Source of the DNA: DASSJT01 sp035691065
GTDB taxonomy: Bacteria; Actinomycetota; Actinomycetes; Actinomycetales; Dermatophilaceae
Direction: 5' to 3'
Assembly: GCA_035691065.1 (NCBI GenBank)
Contig: DASSJT010000195.1
Location: 1 to 44,139, forward strand
DNA length: 44,139 bases
Below are positions 32,368 through 40,235 of the stretch, in pieces (the stretch's first letter is position 1; each line of letters opens with the position of its first letter). The translations under genes and the position numbers were made by a program. The notes beneath the pieces are model-generated. The model saw only the letters and a program-made list of their open reading frames with translations. It did no database searches and was not told the DNA's origin.

Positions 32368-33102
32368 TCAGGCGGTGCGCCGGCGAAGCGTGAGGCTGCC
32401 GAGCACCAGGGCGGCGATGATCCAGACTGCGATGATCAGGGCGTCCTCGGTCACGTCATGGGCGGCGTTCGCGGTGGTGGTGACCGTCTTCATGGCGTCA
32501 ACGGCGTAGGACAGCGGCAGCCAGTCGGAGATCGTGCTCAGGATGTCCGGGAGCCGGTCGCGCGCCACGAGCAGGCCACACAGGAGGAACTGTGGCAGGA
32601 CGAACGCGGGCATGAACTGCACCGCCTGGAACTCGGTGCGCGCGAAGCCGCTGGCCAGGAGGCCCAGGGCGGTGCCGAGGACCGCGTCGAGCACGGCGAC
32701 CACGACGAGGAGCCAGAGCGGGCCCTGCACGTCGAGACCGCACACGTACACCGCGAAGGCCGTGGCGATCACCGCCTGGAGCACAGCCATGCCGCCGAAG
32801 GCGAGGGCGTACCCGAACATGAAGTCGCCCTTGCCCATGGGCGTCGTGAGCAGGCGCTCAAGGGTGCCCGACGTGCGCTCGCGCAGCGTCGCGACGCTCG
32901 TGACGATGAACATCACCACGAACGGGAAGACCCCGAGGAGAGCGGCACCGATCGCGTTGAAGACCGGCGTGTCGTTGAAGATCCACGCCAGGAGCCCGAT
33001 CAGCACGATCGGGACGACGAGCATGAGGCCGATGGTGCGGTGGTCGGACCGCAGCTGCAGGAGGACACGGGCTGCCGTGATGACGGTGCGCCGGGGGTTC
33101 AT
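32368..33102 (-). CDS. ABC-2 type transporter permease
   Basis: This 244-residue membrane protein has about six helices and the ABC-2 pattern. A long first helix follows MNPRRTVITAARVLLQLRSDHRT, then TLRERTSGTLERLLTTPMGKGDFMFGYAL, and finally PQFLLCGLLVARDRLPDILSTISDWLPLSYAVDAM. These features are typical of drug or polymer exporters of the NodJ/DrrB sort. The ATG overlaps the ATPase stop (ATGA). The cargo is unknown. Confidence 0.9.
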   Translation of the reverse strand: MNPRRTVITAARVLLQLRSDHRTIGLMLVVPIVLIGLLAWIFNDTPVFNAIGAALLGVFPFVVMFIVTSVATLRERTSGTLERLLTTPMGKGDFMFGYALAFGGMAVLQAVIATAFAVYVCGLDVQGPLWLLVVVAVLDAVLGTALGLLASGFARTEFQAVQFMPAFVLPQFLLCGLLVARDRLPDILSTISDWLPLSYAVDAMKTVTTTANAAHDVTEDALIIAVWIIAALVLGSLTLRRRTA

Positions 33103-33833
33103 CGCTGGGCCTCCATCTCTGCCGCCTGGTCGATCAGGGTCAGGAAGGCGCGCTCTGCGTCGGGCGCCCCGGTGCGCTGGAGCAGCTCCTCCAGCGTGCA
33201 GTCGGCCAGGACCTCGCCCTGGCGCAGCAGGACCAGCCGGTCGCAGCGGATCGCCTCGTCCATGACGTGGCTGGAGACCAGGAGTGAGATGCCCGTCGAG
33301 GCGAGCCGGGCGAAGAGGTTCCACAGGTCCCGCCGCAACACCGGGTCGAGCCCCACCGTCGGCTCGTCGAGGACCAGTACGTCAGGCTTGCCGACCAGCG
33401 CGCAGGCCAACGAGACCCGCGACTCCTGACCCCCGGACAGGCGCCCCACCAGCGAGTCGGCGTGGCTGGCGAGGTCGACCACTTCGATCGCCTCGTCGGC
33501 AGCGCTCACGGGGACACCGAGGATCCGGGCGAAATACCGGACGTTGTCACGGATCGTCAGGTCGTCGTAGATGCTCGGTGCCTGCGTGAGGTAGCCGACG
33601 CGGTCACGTAGTGCCGGGCTCCCGGCTTCGAGGCCGAGAACGCGAACACTGCCGGACTCGACGATCTGGACACCGACGATGGCTCTCATGAGCGTGGTCT
33701 TGCCGCTGCCGCTGGGGCCGAGCAGCCCGACGACCTCACCCGCGGGGACGTCCAGCGACAGGTCGGGCAGGACGACCCGACCGCCGCGCACCACGCGCAG
33801 GTGGTCAACCTCGATGGCGTTCACGTTTTTCAT
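33099..33833 (-). CDS. ABC transporter ATP-binding protein
   Basis: This 244-residue ATPase shows Walker A GPSGSGKTT at 39-47, the Q-loop in GYLTQAP, the signature LSGGQ at 132-136 followed by ESR, Walker B VLVLDEPT at 152-159, and the H-loop SSHVMDE. It pairs with the downstream ABC-2 permease. ATG 33833 has no ribosome site; a promoter ending a few bases upstream suggests leaderless translation. A 16-bp palindrome covers the start, and the tetR gene lies just upstream, so repression by that protein is likely. Confidence 0.9.
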   Translation of the reverse strand: MKNVNAIEVDHLRVVRGGRVVLPDLSLDVPAGEVVGLLGPSGSGKTTLMRAIVGVQIVESGSVRVLGLEAGSPALRDRVGYLTQAPSIYDDLTIRDNVRYFARILGVPVSAADEAIEVVDLASHADSLVGRLSGGQESRVSLACALVGKPDVLVLDEPTVGLDPVLRRDLWNLFARLASTGISLLVSSHVMDEAIRCDRLVLLRQGEVLADCTLEELLQRTGAPDAERAFLTLIDQAAEMEAQR

Positions 33834-33844
33834 CACATGATGAA
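33829..33844. promoter_or_regulatory. Candidate TetR operator over the ABC operon start
   Basis: TTCATCACATGATGAA has perfect 7-bp arms (TTCATCA/TGATGAA) around a CA centre. It includes the ATG of the ATPase gene and touches the predicted -10 box. The nearest regulator is the TetR gene 57 bases upstream on the same strand. Confidence 0.6.
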
Positions 33845-33872
33845 TATAGGCCTCGACGTGGCTGGCCCGCAA
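33843..33872 (-). promoter_or_regulatory. Predicted promoter of the ABC operon (leaderless)
   Basis: On the minus strand a -10 box TATATT (33848-33843) follows a weak -35 box TTGCGG (33872-33867) with an 18-base spacer. The expected start falls at about 33836-33833, on or next to the ATG of the ATPase, which explains the missing ribosome site. Confidence 0.45.
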
Positions 33873-33901
33873 GGGTTTCGGTGGCGTTCAGGACGGTGGC
33901 G

Positions 33902-34513
33902 TCAGGGGATGACGGGAGGCGCGAGGTACTGCTGCAGCGTGGGCGCCAGCAGGGCGATCAGCTCGTCATGGGTGGCATCGACGACGCTTGGGAAGCCGAT
34001 GACGTAGCGCATCATGCCGACGCCGACCATCTGCCCAGCGGCAAGGGCCGCCCGGAGCTCCGGGTTTGCAGCCAGGCCAGTGGCACCTGGCGGGGTGAGG
34101 TCGCGCGTGACGTGCCCGAAGATCTCGCGCACCAGGAACTCCCGCAGCATCCGCGCGGCCTCGTCGTTGGTGACTGCGGACCGGACCACGCCCTGGAACC
34201 GGGCCCGTCCCTCGGGTGAGTCCCAGATCGTGAGGAAGGTCCTCACCATGGCCTCGCCGACGACCTCCCGGGGGCCGCGGACCACCGCCTCGATGAGCAC
34301 ACGCGGGTCGGCGGGGACGTCCATCACCTCGGTGAACAGGGCGGCCTTGCCGTCGAAGTAGTGGTGCAGGAGAGCCGGGTCGACCTCGGCGGCCCTGGCG
34401 ATGGCCCGCAGCGAGGTGGCGTCGTAACCCTTCGCCGCGAACTCGCTCCGCGCCGCGGTCACGATGGCAGCACGGGTGTCGCCGCCGCCCGGGCGGCGTC
34501 CCCTCCGACTCAC
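33902..34513 (-). CDS. TetR-family transcriptional regulator
   Basis: This 203-residue regulator has the N-terminal helix-turn-helix AAIVTAARSEFAAKGYDATSLRAIARAAEVDPALLHHYFDGKAALF. Its C-terminal ligand domain fits the TetR_C group seen in exporter regulators. Its GTG overlaps the stop of the TIM-barrel gene (GTGA), so it may be co-expressed with that gene while controlling the ABC exporter downstream through the palindrome at 33829-33844. The inducer is unknown. Confidence 0.9.
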   Translation of the reverse strand: MSRRGRRPGGGDTRAAIVTAARSEFAAKGYDATSLRAIARAAEVDPALLHHYFDGKAALFTEVMDVPADPRVLIEAVVRGPREVVGEAMVRTFLTIWDSPEGRARFQGVVRSAVTNDEAARMLREFLVREIFGHVTRDLTPPGATGLAANPELRAALAAGQMVGVGMMRYVIGFPSVVDATHDELIALLAPTLQQYLAPPVIP

Positions 34514-35349
34514 CGGACAGTCCCCGTGGCCGGCTCCTCCGACACCTCGTCGAGGTGGAGCCGGGCGAAGGCCAACGCCTCGGCCAAGTCGATCTCACGC
34601 TGCTCGGACGTGAGCTTCCTGGTGCCCACCTCGACCACGACTGACCGGCAGAACCCTTCTGCCACAAGCTTTTCCAAGAGTCGGCCACACGGCTGCGCCC
34701 CGCGGCCCGGCACCAAGTGCTCGTCCTTGTAGGACCCCGTCCCGTCGGCGAGGTGGACGTGTGCGAGGCGCTCGCCCAGCGTGTGGGCCATGGTCATGAC
34801 GTCGGAGCCAGCCGTGGCCGCGTGCGACAGGTCGAGCGTGACGCTGTCGTAGGGCTGGTCGACCGGGTCCCAGTGCGGGAGGTAGGCCTGCACCTCGCGG
34901 GCGCGCGCCCGCCACGGGAACATGTTCTCGACGGCGAGCCTGATCCCGAAATCGTTCTCCCGCAAGGCGATTCCATCGATAAACGACTTCGCGTACTCCT
35001 TCTGCCAGCGGAACGGCGGGTGCAGCACGACCGTGTCGGCGCCGACCTCGAGGGCCAGCTCGATGGACTTGTCGACCTTCGTCCAGGGGTCGGGGCCCCA
35101 CACCCGCTGGGTCAGCAGGAGCGTGGGCGCATGGACCGACACGATGGGCAGGCCGTGGTGCTCCGAGAGCGCACGCAGGGCCCCAGCCTCCTGCGACACC
35201 GGGTCGGTCCACACCATGACCTCGATCGCGTCGTAGCCGAGCCGCGACGCCATGGCGAAGGCGCCCGCAGCGGACTCGGGGTAGACCGACGCGGTGGAGA
35301 GCCCGACCATGGCCGAAGGGGCCTGGGGCTCGGAACCGCTGGTCGACAT
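34510..35349 (-). CDS. Sugar phosphate isomerase/epimerase-like TIM-barrel protein
   Basis: This 279-residue protein is of the AP-endonuclease-2/xylose-isomerase-like fold. It has VGLSTASVYPESAAGAFAMASRLGYDAIEVMVW at the start, TVVLHPP, LAVENMFPW, SVTLDLSHAATAG, HVHLADG and VVVEV. The Glu, His and Asp residues in these strands form the usual metal site. The reaction cannot be told. The gene sits next to Ppx/GppA as Rv0498 does in M. tuberculosis. Confidence 0.85.
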   Translation of the reverse strand: MSTSGSEPQAPSAMVGLSTASVYPESAAGAFAMASRLGYDAIEVMVWTDPVSQEAGALRALSEHHGLPIVSVHAPTLLLTQRVWGPDPWTKVDKSIELALEVGADTVVLHPPFRWQKEYAKSFIDGIALRENDFGIRLAVENMFPWRARAREVQAYLPHWDPVDQPYDSVTLDLSHAATAGSDVMTMAHTLGERLAHVHLADGTGSYKDEHLVPGRGAQPCGRLLEKLVAEGFCRSVVVEVGTRKLTSEQREIDLAEALAFARLHLDEVSEEPATGTVR

Positions 35350-35413
35350 GGGTTTCAGCCTAGGACAGCGCCCTCAGTAGGGGCGTCGGCCGGGTCTCGT
35401 TGAGTCGGCCCGG

Positions 35414-36340
35414 TCAGCCCATCGTGTCGAGGCGGCGCAGGATCACGCCCTCTCGCAGCGCCCAGGGGCAGATCTCCAGCCGGTCCACCCCGAGGAGGTC
35501 CATGCTGCCCTCCACCACGATGGCGCCGGCCAGCAGCTGAGGAGCCCGCGACGCGGAGACGCCGGGCAGCGCGGCCCGCTCGCTCGCACGCATCGTCCCC
35601 AACCGCTGGACCACTTCGGCGAGGGCGTCGCGCTCGAGCACGCGGACGGCATACGGGCCCTCGCTGCTCGGGGCGGCGCCCGTGATCCGGGCCAGCGAGC
35701 GGATCGTCTTGGAGGTGCCCACGGCACGGTCAGCCGCCCCCGCCTTGGCCAGCGGGCGCATGGACGCAGCGATCTCGGCCCGCACCATGCGGCGCGTCTC
35801 CCGGATCTGCTCCTCCGAGGGCGGGTCTCCCCGCAGGTGGTCGCGGGTGAGGCGCCCGGCCCCGAGCGGGAGGCTCACCGCCGCGTCGGGCTCCTCGTCG
35901 AGCCCGACCGCGAGCTCGAGCGACCCGCCGCCGATGTCGACGACGAGCAGGGTCCCGGAGGACCACCCGAACCAGCGGCGGGCCGCGAGGAAGGTCAGCC
36001 GCGCCTCGTCGGCGCCGGAGAGCACCCGCAGCGCCACCCCGGTCTGCTCGCGCACCGCGTCGAGCACCTCCTCGCCGTTCGGAGCCTCGCGGATCGCGCT
36101 GGTGGCGAAGGGGAGGAGCTCCTGGACGCCCTGGTCCTCGGCCACGGTCAGGCACTCCTGGACGAACTCGACGAGGCGGTCTCGGCCGCTGTCGTCGATC
36201 GCGCCGTCCTCGCCGACGTGCTCCGAGAGCCGCAGCTCGATCTTGTGGGAGCTGGCCGGCAGGGGCTGGGCGCCGATGTGGGCGTCGACGACGAGGAGGT
36301 GCACCGTGTTGGATCCCACGTCGATGACGCCAAGTCGCAT
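35414..36340 (-). CDS. Ppx/GppA-family phosphatase (exopolyphosphatase-like)
   Basis: This 308-residue protein of the actin-like ATPase fold shows DVGSNT (7-12), TSAIREA (80-86), SGADEAR (108-114) and the phosphate loop DIGGGS (135-140). Family members hydrolyse polyphosphate or pppGpp. The short form without the HD-like C-terminal domain matches mycobacterial Ppx1 (Rv0496). Activity on either substrate is inference. It is divergent from the cysteine-rich gene and begins the ppx-TIM-tetR-ABC run. Confidence 0.9.
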   Translation of the reverse strand: MRLGVIDVGSNTVHLLVVDAHIGAQPLPASSHKIELRLSEHVGEDGAIDDSGRDRLVEFVQECLTVAEDQGVQELLPFATSAIREAPNGEEVLDAVREQTGVALRVLSGADEARLTFLAARRWFGWSSGTLLVVDIGGGSLELAVGLDEEPDAAVSLPLGAGRLTRDHLRGDPPSEEQIRETRRMVRAEIAASMRPLAKAGAADRAVGTSKTIRSLARITGAAPSSEGPYAVRVLERDALAEVVQRLGTMRASERAALPGVSASRAPQLLAGAIVVEGSMDLLGVDRLEICPWALREGVILRRLDTMG

Positions 36341-36375
36341 GGCGCGACCCTATCGGGCGCGCCTAGGGTTGAGCG

Positions 36376-37212
36376 GTGCCCGAAGCCCCGCTCGACATCC
36401 CGCGCACCTGGGTCGAGTTCACCGACCCGGCCAACCGCGACCAGCGGTTCCGCTGCGACCTCACCTGGCTCACGTCGAGCTGGACCTGCATCTTCGGCTC
36501 AGGCTGCCACGGCATCTACGCCGACCGTCCCGACGACGGGTGCTGCACCCTCGGCGCCCACTTCACCGACAAGGACGACCTGAAGCGGGTCAAGGCGGTG
36601 GCCAAGCAGCTCGGCCAGGACGAGTGGCAGCACCACCCCGGCAGCACGAAGACCTCCGCGTGGACCGAGAAGGAGGACGACGCCACCAAGACCAAGGTGG
36701 TCGACGGGGCGTGCATCTTCCTCAACCGGCCGGGCTTTCCCGCCGGCGCCGGGTGCGCGCTGCACCAGCACGCCATCCTCACCGGCGAGTCACCGCACGC
36801 GCTCAAGCCGGACGTCTGCTGGCAGCTGCCGATCCGCCGGACCTACCGGACGGTGGAGCGCCCCGACGACACGAGCTACCTGGAGATCTCGATCGGGGAG
36901 TACGACCGCCGGGGCTGGGGTCCCGGAGGCCACGACCTCGACTGGTACTGCTCCTCCAACCCCGAGGCCCACGTGGGCCGGGAGCCGGTCTACCGCAGCT
37001 GCGAGGCGGAGCTGGTCGAGCTGATGGGAGACCGGGCGTATGCCGAGCTCGTCCTTCGCTGCGAGGCGCACCTGGCGACGGTGAAGGCGGCCCGGGCCAC
37101 CTACGGCTCGCGGCGGCTGCTGCCGCTGCTCGTGCACCCGGCGACGCTCGAGGCGGGTGGGCCCGGTCGGCCGGCGGCCGCCCGGGCGCCACGCTCCCGC
37201 TCCACCGCGTGA
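36376..37212 (+). CDS. Cysteine-rich protein, possible metal-binding (YkgJ/DUF3109-like)
   Basis: This 278-residue protein has eleven cysteines, at residues 27, 38, 44, 56, 57, 113, 127, 148, 192, 209 and 229. The block CDLTWLTSSWTCIFGSGCHG followed by DGCCTLGAHF recalls the C-x-C-x-CC spacing of YkgJ/DUF3109 putative zinc- or iron-binding proteins. I do not recognise a function. No signal peptide or membrane helix is present. The start is GTG 36376. Its stop overlaps the GTG of a methyltransferase, so the two are probably made together. Confidence 0.75.
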   Translation: MPEAPLDIPRTWVEFTDPANRDQRFRCDLTWLTSSWTCIFGSGCHGIYADRPDDGCCTLGAHFTDKDDLKRVKAVAKQLGQDEWQHHPGSTKTSAWTEKEDDATKTKVVDGACIFLNRPGFPAGAGCALHQHAILTGESPHALKPDVCWQLPIRRTYRTVERPDDTSYLEISIGEYDRRGWGPGGHDLDWYCSSNPEAHVGREPVYRSCEAELVELMGDRAYAELVLRCEAHLATVKAARATYGSRRLLPLLVHPATLEAGGPGRPAAARAPRSRSTA

Positions 37213-37901
37213 GCGGAGTCCGCCGCAGCCCCAACATCTGGGACTCCCCGCAGGTCTACGAGATCGAGAACCTCGCCGCCGACCGCTCCGGTGTCATCGA
37301 GTCGGCCATGGCGCGGGTGCACCCCTTCGCGGGCACCCGCCTGCTCGACATCGGCTGCGGGACAGGCTTCCACCTGCCACGGTTCGCCGAGCTCGGGGCC
37401 TCGGTTGTCGGGGTCGAGCCGCACCCTCCCCTTGCCGCCTTGGCCCGAAACCGACTGCGCGACAATGACATCCGTTCCGCGGCCGTCCTCGTGGCGAGCG
37501 TAGAGGCTCTGCCTCTGGCCAACCGTTCCGTCGACGTCGCCCATGCGCGGTGGGCCTACTTCTTCGGCGCGGGTTCGGAGCCCGGCCTCGCCGAGCTGGA
37601 CCGGGTCATGAGACCCGGCGGTACGGCATACGTCATCGACAACGACGCCACGCGTTCCACCTTCGGCGCCTGGTTCCGCGACGCCTACCCCACCCATGAC
37701 GCCCGGGCCGTCGAGCGCTTCTGGCAGCGCCGGGGCTGGAACTGCGAGCCGCTCACCATCCGGTGGGACTTCGAGCGCCGGGCCGACTTCGAGGCGGTGG
37801 TGGCCATCGAGTTCCCGGAGGCCGCAGCCGAACGGATCCTGGCCGGCCACCCGGGCGCAGGGGTGGACTACGCGGTCAACCTGTGGTGGCGCCGGTTCTG
37901 A
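37209..37901 (+). CDS. Class I SAM-dependent methyltransferase
   Basis: This 230-residue protein has methyltransferase motif I, LLDIGCGTG, at 45-53. The acidic end of strand 2 is VVGVEPHP, and ELDRVMRPGGTAYVIDND is the motif III region. The acceptor is unknown; the layout fits the Methyltransf_11 group of small-molecule methylases. The GTG start overlaps the stop of the cysteine-rich gene, which suggests a linked function such as modifying a metal-bound or redox cofactor (speculative). Confidence 0.88.
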   Translation: MSGVRRSPNIWDSPQVYEIENLAADRSGVIESAMARVHPFAGTRLLDIGCGTGFHLPRFAELGASVVGVEPHPPLAALARNRLRDNDIRSAAVLVASVEALPLANRSVDVAHARWAYFFGAGSEPGLAELDRVMRPGGTAYVIDNDATRSTFGAWFRDAYPTHDARAVERFWQRRGWNCEPLTIRWDFERRADFEAVVAIEFPEAAAERILAGHPGAGVDYAVNLWWRRF

Positions 37902-37986
37902 GCCTCTCCTCTACCGACCGTGCCTATGGTCCCTGTTCCCTGGCGCGGCGCCTGCCTAGCGTCGGTGGCGACGAAGGGAGAGGGAG

Positions 37987-38475
37987 ATGGGTTACGACGT
38001 GAGGATCGACCGGGAGAGCGGACGGCACCTGGCGGTGAGCTCCTTCGAGGCATCGCCGGACGAGATGGGCCAGCAGCAGCCGGCAGCGTTCGGTGCCGTC
38101 GCCGGGTATCTCGCACGCACCGGCATCCCCATCACCGGACCTGCCGTGTCGCGGTACGAGCCGGCCGAAGGGGGTGGGTTCCGGGTGTCCTCGGGCTTCG
38201 TGGTCGAGGGCGACTTCGCTACGGGGGACGGCGTCGAGCACCAGCGGCTGCCCGAGTGCGAGGTGGGGACGACGGTCCACGTCGGTCCGTACGAGAAGCT
38301 CGGCGAGGCCTATGACGCGCTGCGCCGGGGGGTGCAGGAGGCCGGCCGGGAGGTCGAGGAGTCCGGAACCATGTGGGAGGAGTACCTCACCGGGCCGGAA
38401 ACTCCCCCGGACCAGACGCGGACAGTGGTGTCCTGGCCGCTCCGAGCCGAGGCTGCCGCCGGGGCGTCCACGTAG
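37987..38475 (+). CDS. GyrI-like small-molecule-binding domain protein
   Basis: This 162-residue stand-alone GyrI/AraC-effector-binding domain reads GFRVSSGFVVEGDF...LPECEVGTTVHVGPYEKLGEAYDALRRGVQEAGREVEESGTMWEEYLTGPE. No DNA-binding domain is attached. Such proteins bind hydrophobic or cationic compounds, and some hydrolyse toxic ligands. An AGGGAG site precedes ATG 37987. The last codons are part of a 17-bp duplication that includes the stop. Confidence 0.85.
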   Translation: MGYDVRIDRESGRHLAVSSFEASPDEMGQQQPAAFGAVAGYLARTGIPITGPAVSRYEPAEGGGFRVSSGFVVEGDFATGDGVEHQRLPECEVGTTVHVGPYEKLGEAYDALRRGVQEAGREVEESGTMWEEYLTGPETPPDQTRTVVSWPLRAEAAAGAST

Positions 38476-38491
38476 CCGCGGCGTCCACGTA
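38458..38491. repeat. 17-bp duplication across the end of the GyrI-like gene
   Basis: GCCGGGGCGTCCACGTA (38458-38474) is followed directly by GCCGCGGCGTCCACGTA (38475-38491), with one mismatch. The TAG stop of the gene lies at the junction. The unit length equals that of the separate tandem repeat at 38543. Confidence 0.7.
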
Positions 38492-38503
38492 GCAGTGCCT
38501 TGA

Positions 38504-38536
38504 CGGCATACCTCCGCCTGACCCGGAGGTATGCCG
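38504..38536 (+). terminator. Hairpin terminator made of an inverted pair of CGGCATAC / GTATGCCG
   Basis: Perfect 13-bp arms CGGCATACCTCCG (38504-38516) and its complement (38524-38536) flank a 7-base loop, 28 bases after the GyrI-like gene. Each arm holds one copy of the octamer that is over-represented in this window. Confidence 0.75.
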
Positions 38537-38542
38537 GTGTCT

Positions 38543-38602
38543 CGCCTTCCTCGTGGTGTCGCCTTCCGCGTGGTGTCGCCTTCCTCGTGGTGTCGCCTTC
38601 CT
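38543..38602. repeat. 17-bp tandem repeat, 3.5 copies
   Basis: Units of CGCCTTCCTCGTGGTGT start at 38543, 38560 and 38577, the second with one change, followed by 9 bases of a fourth. The array lies between a terminator hairpin and the SRPBCC gene and is not coding. Confidence 0.85.
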
Positions 38603-38670
38603 CCAAGACCGCTGGCGCGCGTTGGCGCACGATGGGCGGGGTAACGACGTCCTGACGGAGGAGGATCACC

Positions 38671-39108
38671 ATGACGGCAACGAAGGGGTACCTCGCCACT
38701 GCGGAGGTGGACGTGAGCGCGCCCGCGGACCGCGTCTGGCAGGCGATGACCGACCCCCGCCTGATCGCGGAGTACATGTTCGGGTCGCGGGTGGAGACCG
38801 ACTGGCAGGTCGGCAGTCCCATCACGTGGAGCGGCGAGTTCGAGGGCAGGCCGTTCGAGGACCACGGCACCGTCGTGGCGGTCCAACCGGGCCAGCTTCT
38901 CGAGGTCACCCACTTCAGCCCGCTGTCCGGCCAGGCGGACCGGCCCGAGAACTACCACCGGGTGCGCTACGAGGTGACCGAGTCGGGCGGGAGCACCCAC
39001 GTGCGGCTCGAGCAGGACAACAACGGAACCGAGCAGGAGGCCGAGCACTCCGCAGCCAACTGGCAGCTGATGCTGGACGGACTCAAGCGGGTGGCCGAGC
39101 GCTCCTGA
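38671..39108 (+). CDS. SRPBCC (AHSA1-like) family protein
   Basis: This 145-residue START-like domain begins with a strand before VSAPADRVWQAMTDPRLIAEYMFGSRVETDWQVGSPITWSGEFEG. It ends with the long helix EAEHSAANWQLMLDGLKRVAER. The fold makes a hydrophobic pocket for small ligands; the ligand is unknown. A GGAGGAGG site precedes ATG 38671. Its last codons form half of a perfect 30-base palindrome. Confidence 0.88.
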   Translation: MTATKGYLATAEVDVSAPADRVWQAMTDPRLIAEYMFGSRVETDWQVGSPITWSGEFEGRPFEDHGTVVAVQPGQLLEVTHFSPLSGQADRPENYHRVRYEVTESGGSTHVRLEQDNNGTEQEAEHSAANWQLMLDGLKRVAERS

Positions 39109-39120
39109 GCGCTCGGCCAC
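39091..39120 (+). terminator. Perfect hairpin overlapping the SRPBCC stop codon
   Basis: GTGGCCGAGCGCTC (39091-39104) and its exact complement (39107-39120) are separated by only CT, and the TGA stop lies at 39106-39108. The left arm is coding (VAER). A strong terminator or cruciform is plausible. Confidence 0.65.
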
Positions 39121-39132
39121 CGCGGCCTGCAT

Positions 39133-39208
39133 GCCCTGCGCGCTGCTGCGGCTGTGCCCTGCCCTGCCGCGCGCCCTGCCCTGCGCGCTGCTGCGGTTGT
39201 GCCCTGCC
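39133..39208. repeat. 31-bp direct repeat, period 45 (GCCCTGCGCGCTGCTGCGG)
   Basis: A 31-base unit at 39133-39163 recurs at 39178-39208 with one difference. Flanking DNA is also made of GCCCTGCC words. It fills most of the 127-base gap between the SRPBCC gene and the convergent cytochrome operon. Confidence 0.75.
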
Positions 39209-39235
39209 GGCCTCTGCCGGGCCGCGCCCTGCCTT

Positions 39236-40234
39236 CTACTCGCGGGGGTGGCTCCGGTAGTAGTCGCGCCAGACCAGCCGGTGCACCGGCACCCACCTCG
39301 GGATCGAGCGGAGCCCCGGGATGAAGGGCAGGAACACCAGGCCCAGGGTGAGGAGCATCATCAGGCCCCACACCTCGGCGTCCGCGTTGTCCGAGCTCGA
39401 GAAGGGCGGGACCTGGTACCAGAAGGTGTAGAGCCACATCCAGGGCTGGCCCGGGTACGAGCCGGTCTCGTTCATCATCCCCCACTGGTCACCCCCGAGC
39501 TGCTGGGCCCGGGCCTGGTCCTCCAGGTAGGCACCGTCGGAGAGCAACAGCAGGGGCCGGGTGGGGTCGCCGCCGTAGAAGTTGCCGGAGGAGGTGAGCG
39601 ACCCCTCCAGACCGCCCGACTTGGCGAGGGCGAGGAACCCGGCCGCGAGCGCGGGCACGGGACCGTAGTCGCCGGCCGCCACCTTCGCCGGGTCGCCGTC
39701 CGGAGCCTTGGCCAGGGCGTCGCTGTACGCCGTCCCCCAGCCGGTCTGCTTGGCGGTGTCGGCAGCCCGCCAGGTCGACAGCGCGGTCGCGACCTGTGTG
39801 TCCTGGCTCTGTCCGGCGAGGGGCTGGAGCACGAGGTCGGCTGAGTTGACCGGGAACCGGACTCCGCCCCACTTCTGCAGTGGGACGCCGAGGAGGGTCT
39901 GGCCCTCGCTGTTCGCGTTGTAAGGCGGCCCGTAGGTGGCGCTGGCGCTGGTGCCGGCGAGCTCCGCGGTGGCGGTGGCGACGACGTCAGCCGGCGCCGC
40001 GTTGGCCCACGTGCTCATGGTGATGGCCTTCTCGTCCGGGGAGGAGAAGGCTGCCGCGAGTCCGAGCGAGAGCACCAGCACCACGACGAGCGCGATGACG
40101 AACTCCCTGACCAGGTCATAGGGCCGGGTGCTGAAGGTGTGGGCGTCGGGCACGAGGTGTGCCTCCCGGCCCGATCCGCCATGACGGCGGCCCTCCCGGT
40201 GCTCCCCGCGGGTGCTGTGGGTCGTGGTCGACAT
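39236..40234 (-). CDS. Membrane-anchored protein of the cytochrome b operon
   Basis: This 332-residue protein has one N-terminal membrane helix (about 45-63), a large domain of about 220 residues probably outside the cell, and a C-terminal helix (about 288-308). The tail is RSIPRWVPVHRLVWRDYYRS. There is no CxxCH heme-c motif and no Rieske Fe-S motif. I do not recognise the soluble domain. It starts 1 base after the cytochrome b stop, so it is probably a subunit of the same complex. The ATG at 40234 is preferred over the longer frame. Confidence 0.65.
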   Translation of the reverse strand: MSTTTHSTRGEHREGRRHGGSGREAHLVPDAHTFSTRPYDLVREFVIALVVVLVLSLGLAAAFSSPDEKAITMSTWANAAPADVVATATAELAGTSASATYGPPYNANSEGQTLLGVPLQKWGGVRFPVNSADLVLQPLAGQSQDTQVATALSTWRAADTAKQTGWGTAYSDALAKAPDGDPAKVAAGDYGPVPALAAGFLALAKSGGLEGSLTSSGNFYGGDPTRPLLLLSDGAYLEDQARAQQLGGDQWGMMNETGSYPGQPWMWLYTFWYQVPPFSSSDNADAEVWGLMMLLTLGLVFLPFIPGLRSIPRWVPVHRLVWRDYYRSHPRE

Positions 40235-40235
40235 G

